From contig NZ_DAXW01000015.1 of assembly GCF_002506585.1 (NCBI RefSeq), forward strand, positions 62,220-126,219: 64,000 nucleotides of DNA. The letters are read 5' to 3'. A model generated the notes under the pieces. It ran no database searches. It had not been told where the DNA came from and was given only the letters and a program-made list of their open reading frames with translations. Positions 27,399 through 37,490 of the stretch are shown here, one piece after another; position 1 is the first letter of the stretch, and each line of letters opens with the position of its first letter. The position numbers were made by a program, and so were the translations under genes. The DNA comes from Methanoculleus sp. UBA430 (lineage in GTDB: Archaea; Halobacteriota; Methanomicrobia; Methanomicrobiales; Methanoculleaceae).

Positions 27399-28195
27399 AC
27401 CCCGGGCGGTCGCCCCCGGCCTTCTTCCTCCTGATCTTCGTTCTCTCCCTCCCGTTCCTCCTCTTTGCCGCAACACCCCTCCCCGGCCCGCTGAACCTCC
27501 CCGTGAGCGCGTTCATGCTCGTCTGCCCGGCCCTGGCGGCCGCGATCCTGGTCCGGCGGGAGGAGGGGGCCGGCGGCGTAAGAAGACTGTTCGCCCGGGT
27601 TCTTGACTACAAAAAGATCCGGCCGGTTTGGTATCTCCCCATCATCCTCCTGATGCCCGCGATCATGCTCCTCTCCTACGGTGTGATGCTTCTTTTTGGC
27701 CTGCCGCTCCCCGCCGACCCTTTCGTCCCGTATCTCCTGATCCCGGTCTTCGTCCCCCTCTTCTTCATCGCCGCTGCGTTCGAGGAAGCGGGATGGATGG
27801 GATATGCCGCCGACCCCCTGCAGGAGCGGTGGAGCGCTCTCGTGACCGCCCTGATCCTGGGAGTGGTCTGGGCGGAGTGGCACTCCATCCCCTGGCTCCT
27901 GCTCAACACCCCCGCCTGGGCGGCGGGGCAGGCACTCTCGACAGTCGCGCTCCGGGTCGTCATCGTCTGGCTCTACAACAACACAAATGGGAGTGTCTTT
28001 GCGGCAACCCTCTTCCACGGCATGATGAACGTCGCCGAGTTCTCGTTCCCGAACCTCGGCTCCCACTACGACCCGGTCGTCACCGGGGGGATCGCGGCGG
28101 CCGTCGCCGTCGCCGTCGTGTTCCTCTGGGGGCCGGAGACGCTTGCCCGATTCCGGCATGGGCGCCTGCGTGGCCCTTGCTGCCGGCTCTCCTGA
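27395..28195 (+). CDS. CPBP-family intramembrane metalloprotease
   Basis: 266 residues with about seven hydrophobic helices. The CPBP (Abi) signatures are present: FEEAGWMGYAADPL with the paired glutamates, VVWAEWHSIPWLL with the first His and AATLFHGMMN with the second. The family includes CAAX-prenyl proteases and bacteriocin self-immunity proteins. Here it is the third gene of an operon with two hydrolases. Substrate is not predictable. The motif usually has Arg after EExxx where this protein has Met, so the exact subgroup is unclear. Confidence 0.85.
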   Translation: MNPGRSPPAFFLLIFVLSLPFLLFAATPLPGPLNLPVSAFMLVCPALAAAILVRREEGAGGVRRLFARVLDYKKIRPVWYLPIILLMPAIMLLSYGVMLLFGLPLPADPFVPYLLIPVFVPLFFIAAAFEEAGWMGYAADPLQERWSALVTALILGVVWAEWHSIPWLLLNTPAWAAGQALSTVALRVVIVWLYNNTNGSVFAATLFHGMMNVAEFSFPNLGSHYDPVVTGGIAAAVAVAVVFLWGPETLARFRHGRLRGPCCRLS

Positions 28196-28207
28196 CCGGA
28201 ACCTTTA

Positions 28208-28228
28208 TAGTTAGGCATACCCTAACTA
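28208..28228. promoter_or_regulatory. Perfect palindrome before marR (operator 1)
   Basis: TAGTTAGG at 28208-28215 and CCTAACTA at 28221-28228 are exact inverted repeats around a five-base centre. The site lies 14 bases before the marR start, over the likely promoter. A related site with the same geometry precedes lon. Confidence 0.75.
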
Positions 28229-28241
28229 ATGAGCATCGACT

Positions 28242-28661
28242 ATGGCGGCGAGAGTTGAGCACCTGTTCGAAGTCCTTGACCGCCTGATCGCCATCAGAAA
28301 CGAATGTTCGAGCCAGATCTTTGCCGAGTGCGGCCTCGCGGATATAACCGTGAAGCAGATCGCGTATCTACGCACGATCGACGGCCACGCCGACGTGACC
28401 TTCAGCCGGCTCGCCGAGATCACCGGGACCTCGAAACCCACCGTCACGGAGATGGTCAACAAATTCGTCAGGATGGAATGCGTCTACCGGGAACGATGCC
28501 CCGGTGACGGCAGGATCGCCTACATCCGTCTCACCGAAAAAGGGCGGATGATAGCAGAAGCCGAACAGAACGCCCTCTCGCGAATGATCGAGAGGATGAC
28601 GCAGACGCTCGACGATGCCGAGATCGACCTTCTGGTCAAGATTCTCGGGAAAGTCCGGTAA
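28242..28661 (+). CDS. MarR-family transcriptional regulator
   Basis: 139 residues. The winged helix spans about 30-105: DVTFSRLAEITGTSKPTVTEMVNKFVRMECVYRERCPGDGRIAYIRLTEKGRMI, the MarR signature including the DGR wing turn. Flanking helices form the dimer interface. MarR proteins usually repress from palindromes and release on binding small phenolic or oxidised ligands. Two such palindromes lie just upstream of this gene and of lon, so it probably controls itself and the protease. Start ATG 28242 fits the conserved N-terminus. Confidence 0.9.
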   Translation: MAARVEHLFEVLDRLIAIRNECSSQIFAECGLADITVKQIAYLRTIDGHADVTFSRLAEITGTSKPTVTEMVNKFVRMECVYRERCPGDGRIAYIRLTEKGRMIAEAEQNALSRMIERMTQTLDDAEIDLLVKILGKVR

Positions 28662-28678
28662 TTTTTTCGCCGGCGGCA

Positions 28679-28699
28679 TAGTTAGGGAAAGCAAAACTA
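28679..28699. promoter_or_regulatory. Imperfect palindrome before lon (operator 2)
   Basis: TAGTTAGG at 28679-28686, a five-base centre, then CAAAACTA at 28692-28699. The left arm is identical to operator 1 and the right arm keeps the outer bases. It ends 16 bases before the lon start, covering the promoter. Confidence 0.65.
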
Positions 28700-28715
28700 A
28701 TTTATTGGAGTAATC

Positions 28716-31100
<2,385 letters not shown>

Positions 31101-31220
31101 GCGGGGACGGACCCCCACCCCCCCCTCTCCCGGGCACTACTAAGATTGTTCACTTTTCTCCTCATACGGGACGCAAACTTATCTGGGATCGCGGCGTCAG
31201 TCGGGGGCCGGGGATACGAC

Positions 31221-31673
31221 ATGCAAGATCCGAAAGGTCTGGACCGGCTCAGAGACCGGTTCGTGGGGGAGTGGGACCTCGACGTGACCCTGCAGATGCC
31301 TGACGGCAGCACGATGACCGGCACGGGCACGGCCACGGTCCGGGAGGTGGCCGGCCGGTACGGCATCCAGAGCGACCTCAAGTATACCATCGGCGGGGAG
31401 TCCTACGAGGAGACGGACCTCTGGACCTACGACCGCGAGAAGGGGACGGTCCACATGTTCGGCGCTGGCTCCGACGGGAGCACGCACGACCATACGGGCA
31501 GGTGGAAGGACGCGGATACCCTGGAACTGCACTGGAGCGATCCGGGGGAGGCGGAAGAGACGATCACGGCCGCCTGGGAGGCCGCCGACACCCTTCGCAT
31601 CCGGTCGGAGACGAGGGTGGGGGGCAAGCCCGGCCCCGTCATGGACTCGGTGGGGAGAAGGCGGAAGGGATGA
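31221..31673 (+). CDS. DUF1579-like lipocalin-fold protein
   Basis: 150 residues from ATG 31221. The sequence is beta-rich: FVGEWDLDVTLQMPDGSTMTGTGTATVREVAGRYGIQSDLKYTIGG, then LWTYDREKGTVHMFGAGSDG and GRWKDADTLELHWSD. This is the pattern of DUF1579 and related small barrel proteins with a possible lipid or ligand pocket. A G-rich run (GGGGCCGGGG) precedes the start. It follows lon at a distance of 120 bases and may be separately expressed. Function unknown. Confidence 0.6.
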   Translation: MQDPKGLDRLRDRFVGEWDLDVTLQMPDGSTMTGTGTATVREVAGRYGIQSDLKYTIGGESYEETDLWTYDREKGTVHMFGAGSDGSTHDHTGRWKDADTLELHWSDPGEAEETITAAWEAADTLRIRSETRVGGKPGPVMDSVGRRRKG

Positions 31674-31732
31674 AAAGGCTCCACGCGGTGCAGCCATAGG
31701 GTATTCCCCGGATGCCGGAGCAGGGCAGGGTA

Positions 31733-32569
31733 TCAGAAATACGTCCCGCCCGTCTCGAACGCCACCCTGCGGTCGTGTGCCATCTTCTGCAACCACTCTT
31801 CGATCTCCGGCCTGTCGAGGATGTAGCCCTTCCAGAGATCGGTGTAGGGTTCTTCGGGCACGACGATGATCCCTTTGTGCTCCGCGACCCTGTCCGCGAT
31901 GAGCGATGCCGCCTTATCGGCGGGATACGCGTCGTCGGGGATTCTCAGGTCGCCGCGTGCCTGTCCGTCGATCCCCTTGTTGAAGATCGGGGTCGCGATG
32001 TTCGCCGGGCAGATCGTCGAGAAGTGGAGCCCTTTCTCGGCGTATTCATACTTCAGGCACTCGGTAAGGCCGGTGACACCGTACTTCGTGAGGGAGTAGA
32101 GCGCCTGGAACGGGGGAGGGACGATGCCGGCTATCGAACTGGTGTTCACGATGTGGCCGAACCCCTGCTCGAGCATGATCGGCACGGCGGCATGGACCCC
32201 GTAGATGACGCTCCAGAGGTTGGTGTCGATGATCGTCTTCCAGTCCTCGAGGGTGGCCATCTCGAACGGGATGGTCCCCCCGACGCCTGCGTTGTTGAAG
32301 AGGATATCCAGCCTGCTCGCCTCCGCTACGACCCCTTCGATACCCTTCCGCACATCCTCCTCCTTCGTCACGTCCATGATGAGCGGGCGCACCCGGTCGC
32401 CGTAGGCAGAGAGCTCGCCTGCGGCCTTTGCAATCTTCTCCGGACTGCGTCCCGCCATGTAGACGATTGCTCCCCTCTTTGCGAGCTCCTCGCTGATCGC
32501 ATATCCAATCCCTGAGTTCGCACCGGTGACGATGCAGACTTTGTCCTTATAATAGTTTAAATCAGCCAT
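31733..32569 (-). CDS. Short-chain dehydrogenase/reductase
   Basis: 278 residues with the classical SDR motifs: nucleotide-binding TGANSGIGYA, NNAGVGG, catalytic Ser in NTSSIAG and the YSLTKYG catalytic Tyr-Lys pair. The Arg in MAGRSPEK after strand two suggests NADP preference. ATG 32569 is chosen because GGAG lies six bases upstream; a GTG five codons earlier is the longer option. It overlaps or abuts the acetoacetate decarboxylase gene upstream on the same strand, so the two act in one unit. Confidence 0.92.
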   Translation of the reverse strand: MADLNYYKDKVCIVTGANSGIGYAISEELAKRGAIVYMAGRSPEKIAKAAGELSAYGDRVRPLIMDVTKEEDVRKGIEGVVAEASRLDILFNNAGVGGTIPFEMATLEDWKTIIDTNLWSVIYGVHAAVPIMLEQGFGHIVNTSSIAGIVPPPFQALYSLTKYGVTGLTECLKYEYAEKGLHFSTICPANIATPIFNKGIDGQARGDLRIPDDAYPADKAASLIADRVAEHKGIIVVPEEPYTDLWKGYILDRPEIEEWLQKMAHDRRVAFETGGTYF

Positions 32570-32580
32570 CTTCTTCTCCT

Positions 32581-33396
32581 TCACTCAATGACCCTGGCGC
32601 CCATGGCATGAAGGACGGCGTTTCCCTCGATCAGCGCCGCCTGGGTGATCTTCGTTACGGGCAGGGAAGCGAGGCTGTTGATGATGTAGTACTGGACCGG
32701 ATTCTGCATCGGGGTCTGTTCGATCCATGTGAGGCTCCCCGTTCCGACCTGCAGAGTCTCCACCCCGATGCCCTGGGGGTAGAGGACGAACTGGCTGAGT
32801 TCTGCTCCCGGAGCCCCGACCTTTGGGATATACCTCCAGCCAAGGGTGTTCACGGACGCGAACTGCGACTTCAGCCCCTCCAGTTCCTTCCCGGTGACCG
32901 GGCCGGCGGCCTCGAAGTTCATGGTGAGGAAGGTGTTCCCCTCGTAACTGACGGACGTCGCGTAATGGGGTTTCGAGATATGCAGGTCTTCGATCTCCGC
33001 GTAAATCTTAGGGATACCGGTCTGCTCCCGCCCTCCGAGGATGGGTGCGGTCTTGTTCTCCCAGACCACCAGCGTGTAGGCGCCGTCGAGTTCGTCCTTC
33101 TTTCCGTGGAACCTGACCGGTGCCGCCACGTTGATCAGGTTATACTGGCCGCCGTGCAGCCAGTTGATCTCGGTGAATCTGTTGAACGCCACCTGCACCT
33201 CAGGCGCCAGGAGCTCGAATCCTTCCGGGATGTAGTTTTCAAGAAGGTCTCTCTCGGTCCCGTAAGTTATGGACAGAGCCGTGGTCCTCTGCGTGACCAG
33301 GGTCTCCGGGTCGAATTTGCCGCCCCCGAAGTGGATCGGCATCAGGTAGGTACAGTCGTCCTGCGGTCGGAACATAGGCTTCCCTATCTGTGCCAT
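32581..33396 (-). CDS. Acetoacetate decarboxylase family protein
   Basis: 271 residues. The family pattern is visible, including the conserved loop YTLVVWENKTAPILGGREQTGIPKIYAEIED, where the Lys after GxP matches the Schiff-base lysine of the clostridial enzyme, and PVRFHGKKDELDG. True members decarboxylate acetoacetate to acetone and CO2; many relatives act on other keto-acids or have aldolase-like activity. Co-transcription with an SDR suggests a keto/hydroxy substrate pair. The physiological role in a methanogen is not evident. Confidence 0.82.
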   Translation of the reverse strand: MAQIGKPMFRPQDDCTYLMPIHFGGGKFDPETLVTQRTTALSITYGTERDLLENYIPEGFELLAPEVQVAFNRFTEINWLHGGQYNLINVAAPVRFHGKKDELDGAYTLVVWENKTAPILGGREQTGIPKIYAEIEDLHISKPHYATSVSYEGNTFLTMNFEAAGPVTGKELEGLKSQFASVNTLGWRYIPKVGAPGAELSQFVLYPQGIGVETLQVGTGSLTWIEQTPMQNPVQYYIINSLASLPVTKITQAALIEGNAVLHAMGARVIE

Positions 33397-33898
33397 AACA
33401 GCTCAATGTATATAATCCTATAGATCTTTGCACCGTCAACTCGCCGGAATTTTTTGGTAAAAATGTCAGGATATAGGCCAGGAAACGGCGCCGGAGCGGT
33501 TAAGAGGCCACTGTCACGATAACGCCGGGGGGAACCTTTGAAGCGCCAGAGCGTGCCGCCCCGGCGGCATAAGGTTTCACGGAACCGTGCCGAATCCCGC
33601 CCGGAATATAAACATGACTTCCCCCGGCTCCCCGACAGTAACCCCAACACTACCTGATATAACCCCCCGGCTCCCCGCGCGCGGGGAGCGCTCGTCAAAG
33701 GGCGGAGGGCAGATCGACCGTCTCCTCCCTGCCACCGGTGTTCCGGGACGACACGGGGGTGAGATTTGCCGGCGAGGACCCGGGGAAGACAGTACCCGAA
33801 CATCTAGCTATAAATAAACCCTGAACGCTAAACCAATTATTTATCCGATAGTTCGTACACGGACCCCTGCTATCGGATCCATTGAGGGAGAGATTCAA
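33397..33898. other. Intergenic region with a large palindrome
   Basis: No credible gene. It contains two copies of CCCCCGGCTCCCCG (near 33618 and 33664), the second leading into the perfect 20-base palindrome described separately, and an AT-rich promoter-like stretch (near 33800-33850) before the membrane-protein pair. Confidence 0.55.
33670..33689. repeat. Perfect 20-base GC palindrome
   Basis: GCTCCCCGCGCGCGGGGAGC is exactly self-complementary, with no spacer. As RNA it would form a very stable stem only if the central bases open into a loop. It is not followed by a T-run, so it does not look like an ordinary terminator. Confidence 0.8.
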
Positions 33899-34549
33899 TT
33901 GACGCCAGAGAGCCCACGGAATAGAAGAGCAGACTCAACGGCAGGAAAGGAGCTGGATATCTCCCTTGAGGTCGTCATCCTGCTCGTCTTCGGCGTCTTC
34001 ATGCTCATCTTTGGTCTGCTTCTCTTCAGGATTCACACGGGAGAACTGCCGTACTCCCCTGACAGCACCTACGGCCTCTTCCTCGTGATCGTCGCGTTTC
34101 AGATCATCACGATGGGGAAGACCCCGTTCGGGGATCTCCGCCGCTCGTGGCCGATCATCATCATCGGGATCAGCACGGCAGTCATCGGGATGCTTGCCTG
34201 CTTCGTTCCCGGCCCGGTGAGCGCACTGGTCCGCAGCCTTGTCGGAGTACTGCTCTTTGCCGGCGGGATCGCTCTCCTTCTCCAGTTGTTCTTCTCGGCG
34301 GAGAAGGCCAGGATATGGCTGAAGGTTCCCGGAATCCTGCGGCAGCTGACGCTCGCCTGTATCCTTGTATATGTCATGTCGATAATCCTGGGCATGGTCA
34401 CGCTTCTGCCCGGCATCACGACCGACCGCGAGACAGCGGTCCTCCTCATCGTCTACGGCATCAGTTTCTTCTACCTCTCCTGGTGCATCCAGAAGGTCTC
34501 CCGGGTGTACCCCCCGAGTGAGACGAAGGCTCAGGTGGGATCGCAATGA
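33899..34549 (+). CDS. Polytopic membrane protein, first of a tandem pair
   Basis: 216 residues from a TTG start with GGGAG about nine bases upstream. About six hydrophobic helices are seen, with short polar loops; RIHTGELPYSPDSTYGLFLVIVAFQIITMGKTPFGDLRRSWP is shared in outline with the next gene (VNQGVLPFSPDGQLGLLLVIMAIQMLALGDTPVGQYRRSR). The pair therefore arose by duplication. No transporter or enzyme family is recognised. The second gene starts inside this stop codon (ATGA). Confidence 0.75.
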   Translation: MTPESPRNRRADSTAGKELDISLEVVILLVFGVFMLIFGLLLFRIHTGELPYSPDSTYGLFLVIVAFQIITMGKTPFGDLRRSWPIIIIGISTAVIGMLACFVPGPVSALVRSLVGVLLFAGGIALLLQLFFSAEKARIWLKVPGILRQLTLACILVYVMSIILGMVTLLPGITTDRETAVLLIVYGISFFYLSWCIQKVSRVYPPSETKAQVGSQ

Positions 34550-35163
34550 CCCCGAACGATCTTTATCAAAAGGACGGCACCGGCCTGTTCCGCGAGGTCT
34601 CCCTTCCCCTCCCGGTTGCGATCGTCCTCCCGGTCGCAACCCTCCTGGTCCTTCTCGGGCTGCTGCTCTTCCCCGTAAACCAGGGGGTGCTCCCGTTCTC
34701 CCCGGACGGTCAGCTCGGCCTGTTGCTCGTCATCATGGCCATCCAGATGCTGGCTCTCGGGGATACCCCGGTAGGCCAGTACCGGCGCTCCCGGCTGCTG
34801 ATGGCCACGGGGATCGTCTTTGCCGCAATGGGTGCCGTCTCGTGCATTGTCCCGGGGCTCCTGACCGGCGTGATCCAGGTCCTCCTCGGCCTCCTGAACA
34901 TCACCGGCGGAGCGGTCCTCCTGACAAAGAGACTCCTCTCGATGCTGCACGACCTCAGGAACCCCCCTACCGAGCCCGTTGCTCTTCCCCACCTCCTCAA
35001 GCAGCTGCTGGTCACCCAGACGGTGCTGAATGTCGTATCGATCACCTTCGGCATAACCATGCTCGTGCCCGGCCTCGCTCCGGGCACGGTCATCGCAGGG
35101 ATCGTCGTGATCAACGGCCTCCTCCTCTTCGTGCTGGTCTCTATCCTCTTAAAGATCCAGTAG
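34546..35163 (+). CDS. Polytopic membrane protein, second of a tandem pair
   Basis: 205 residues, about six membrane helices, same order of motifs as the preceding gene. A conserved cytoplasmic motif between helices two and three (G-D/K-TP-x-G-x-x-RRS) is the strongest link. Overlapping start and stop indicate coupled translation and perhaps a hetero-oligomer. No function assigned. Confidence 0.75.
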   Translation: MTPNDLYQKDGTGLFREVSLPLPVAIVLPVATLLVLLGLLLFPVNQGVLPFSPDGQLGLLLVIMAIQMLALGDTPVGQYRRSRLLMATGIVFAAMGAVSCIVPGLLTGVIQVLLGLLNITGGAVLLTKRLLSMLHDLRNPPTEPVALPHLLKQLLVTQTVLNVVSITFGITMLVPGLAPGTVIAGIVVINGLLLFVLVSILLKIQ

Positions 35164-35234
35164 TCCGGGGCTTACGATACGCTCGTTCCCCGCCCTTCGG
35201 GCGACGTTCAGGAAGTTCTTGCCCCCGTGCGCCG

Positions 35235-35641
35235 GAGAGATTCGACAATTACATCTTCGTTCGGGTCCTGGGGTTCTCCCTGGTCTACCGAATGCAGGAC
35301 CGAGGACACACCTTGCGCACGTCCGGCGGCTGAAGCACCAGGACATCCTGCTCGTGCCCTGCAGAGACGATAGCAGGGAGCCGGGCCGCGGCGTCACGAT
35401 CACGCTCGCGTTCTCCGGCGATCCGGTTGACCGGATCGCCGAACTCAACGCCTTCGCCGCAAGGATCAGAGAGGCCGGTGCGGTCATCGAAGGCCCGGTG
35501 GACCGGCCCTGGAACACCCGCGACGTCGTGGTGAGCGACCCCGACGGCTACCGTCTGGTCTTTTCCACGCCGGACTTTGCACGGATGCGGGACTTCGAGA
35601 CGGCCATGCGGGGTGTCGGGGAGGACCTTACGAAGTTTTAG
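35235..35641 (+). pseudogene. Broken VOC-family (glyoxalase-like) gene
   Basis: The C-terminal part (LAHVRRLKHQDILLVPCRDD to VVVSDPDGYRLVFSTPDFARM) is a clear VOC half-domain. The N-terminal part (RFDNYIFVRVLGFSLVYRMQDRGHT) lies in another frame. At about 35312 one base is missing: restoring a T gives HTFAHVRRLKHQD in one frame. Between FVR and VLGFS the usual helix of ~15 residues is also absent, and there is no start codon. VOC proteins are metal-dependent glyoxalase or dioxygenase relatives; this copy is dead. Confidence 0.85.
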
Positions 35642-35664
35642 ACTCGCATTCAACAAAACCCGGA

Positions 35665-36939
35665 TCAGGGTGCCGGCACGAGCCGGTAGACCCGACCGGT
35701 CTCCCCGACCGGTCCCCGTTCCTCTGCGGTCAGGACGTAGAGCTCGTGCTTCGCGTCCTCCCCGAACGCGAGAACATACGCCCCGACGGTCCGGCTCCCG
35801 GCCACCTCGACCTCGGTGAAATCCCACTGGCCGCCGGGATCTTCCGTCGCACTGAAGATGATCCCGTCCCCATCGGTCCCCGCCCGGTTCCACTCCCCGA
35901 AGACATAGCGCCCGACGAGCGCGGGAATCGCCCTCCCCCGGTAGACGTAGCCGCCGATGACGACCGCCCCGATGCCGCCGGGCTGGTTGGCGTTCGGGTA
36001 CTCGATGATCGCGTCGATCAGTGGCTCGCCCCGCCGGCCGGTCCGGGGCGCGTCCGCCGGCGACTCGCGGGGGTTGCCGGGGTCGAAGGCGTGGTTGCCT
36101 TCCCTGAGGTTCCAGCCGTGGTTGCCGCCCGGGACGATGATCTTCACCGACTCCCAGAGGTACTGCCCGGCATCGGCGGCAAACAGCCGGTGCTCGCCCC
36201 CGGCGTCGAAGGCCGTGCGCCAGGGGTTGCGGAGACCGTAAGCGTAGATCTCGTCCCGGCCCTCTCTTCCGACGAACGGGTTGTCCGCCGGGATACCATA
36301 GGGTTTCTCGCCGTCAACGTCGATCCGGAGAATTTTCCCAAGCAGCGTCTCGATATCCTGCCCGTTCCCTCCCGGCGGGTGACCTCTCCCGACGTCGTTT
36401 GCGCCGCCGCCGTCACCGAGCGGGATGTAGAGGTAACCGTCGGGGCCGAAAGCGATCGAGCCGCCGTTGTGGTTGGCCTGGGGCTGGTCGACCTCCAGGA
36501 TCATCCGCTCTGACCCGGGGTCCGCCCGGTTGGGCGTGGAGACGGCAAACTCCGATACCCTGCTCGTGTGGTCCCAGCCCTCCGGCGCCCCGTCCCGGAG
36601 CGGGGCGCTGTAGTAGACGAAGAACCTGCCGTTCTCCCTGAACTTCGGGTGGAACGCGAGGCCGAGGAGCCCGCGCTCGTCGTAGCCGGTGCGGAGGTCG
36701 ACAACCCGGCCGGTGATATCGAGGAAGGGCTCATTAACGCCGGCGTCGATGACCCGGATGACGCCGGGGAGGTCGGCGACGAAGAGCCGTCCTGTCCCGT
36801 CGTCCGGGGATGCCAGCGCAACGGGCATGGTGAATCCTCCGGTGACGAACTCGAGGCCCACCCGTTCCGGGGCGGCGCCGGGAAGAAGAATGTCTGGCAC
36901 GATCTCCTCACTCCGGGAGGATGGATCGGGTAGAGGCAT
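35665..36939 (-). CDS. PQQ-dependent aldose/sorbosone dehydrogenase-like beta-propeller protein
   Basis: 424 residues with the soluble glucose dehydrogenase (GSDH) fold: FTMPVALASPDDGTGRLFVADLPGVIRVID, GLLGLAFHPKFRENGRFFVYYS, HNGGSIAFGPDGYLYIPLGDGGGAND (quinone and calcium site region), YAYGLRNPWRTAFD and PGGNHGWNLREG. Bacterial relatives oxidise sugars outside the cytoplasm with PQQ. Here there is no signal peptide and archaea are not known to make PQQ, so the actual cofactor or even catalysis is doubtful. It is transcribed alone and looks horizontally acquired. Confidence 0.85.
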   Translation of the reverse strand: MPLPDPSSRSEEIVPDILLPGAAPERVGLEFVTGGFTMPVALASPDDGTGRLFVADLPGVIRVIDAGVNEPFLDITGRVVDLRTGYDERGLLGLAFHPKFRENGRFFVYYSAPLRDGAPEGWDHTSRVSEFAVSTPNRADPGSERMILEVDQPQANHNGGSIAFGPDGYLYIPLGDGGGANDVGRGHPPGGNGQDIETLLGKILRIDVDGEKPYGIPADNPFVGREGRDEIYAYGLRNPWRTAFDAGGEHRLFAADAGQYLWESVKIIVPGGNHGWNLREGNHAFDPGNPRESPADAPRTGRRGEPLIDAIIEYPNANQPGGIGAVVIGGYVYRGRAIPALVGRYVFGEWNRAGTDGDGIIFSATEDPGGQWDFTEVEVAGSRTVGAYVLAFGEDAKHELYVLTAEERGPVGETGRVYRLVPAP

Positions 36940-37004
36940 TTAAAGGTACCCGGCGGTACGGATCCGCCGGGTCAGACCCTCGTGATAACGACGCATCAGG
37001 GGGA

Positions 37005-37247
37005 TCACCCCGGCCCTCGCTCCCCCTCCATCCTCTTCGCCTTCATCTCCTTTGCCCGGCCGATGAGGTACTCGAGTTCCACAAGTTCCCCGGCGCTCCC
37101 GCAGGCGCCCCTGCTGCACGCCTCGTCGTGAAGCCTCCAGCACTCCTCTTCGATCCGTTTGAGGTCGTCCATCGTATGGAGGTGATACCTGGCGATGATA
37201 TCCGCATGCTCGCGGGTGAACGCGGCGATCTCCTTCAGAAGAGCCAT
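37005..37247 (-). CDS. Small helical protein of unknown function
   Basis: 80 residues from ATG 37247, which has GGGAGA at a good distance upstream. The sequence is helical and charged (LLKEIAAFTREHADIIARYHLHTMDDLKRIEEECWRLHDEACSRGACG) and contains three Cys in its second half. A longer start at 37313 gives an unconserved-looking N-terminus. No family recognised. Confidence 0.55.
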   Translation of the reverse strand: MALLKEIAAFTREHADIIARYHLHTMDDLKRIEEECWRLHDEACSRGACGSAGELVELEYLIGRAKEMKAKRMEGERGPG

Positions 37248-37490
37248 CCGGTCTCCCTTCGGCACCGGCGATCCTGTGCTGCACCGGTCCGCCCGGGAAG
37301 TTGTGCGGTCCATGCTACGTCCTTGCTGCCGGGAGAGTTATTCTTTCCGGAACGACCGGGAGCGGTGCCCGCGCCATGAGCAAAAAAACGATTTTTAAAG
37401 GGTTATGTGCCGGGGGCGGTGAAGGGGTTCTTCCCCTCTGCCGCACCGGGACGGGCGGTTCACCCCCCCATCCCGATAATTTCCGGAAGT

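Noticed and set aside
33384..33803. 139-codon frame on the minus strand after the decarboxylase gene
   Set aside because: Runs through the 20-base palindrome and has no protein-like composition.
35665..36939. Membrane or secreted dehydrogenase
   Set aside because: No signal peptide or membrane helix could be found at the N-terminus in any plausible start.
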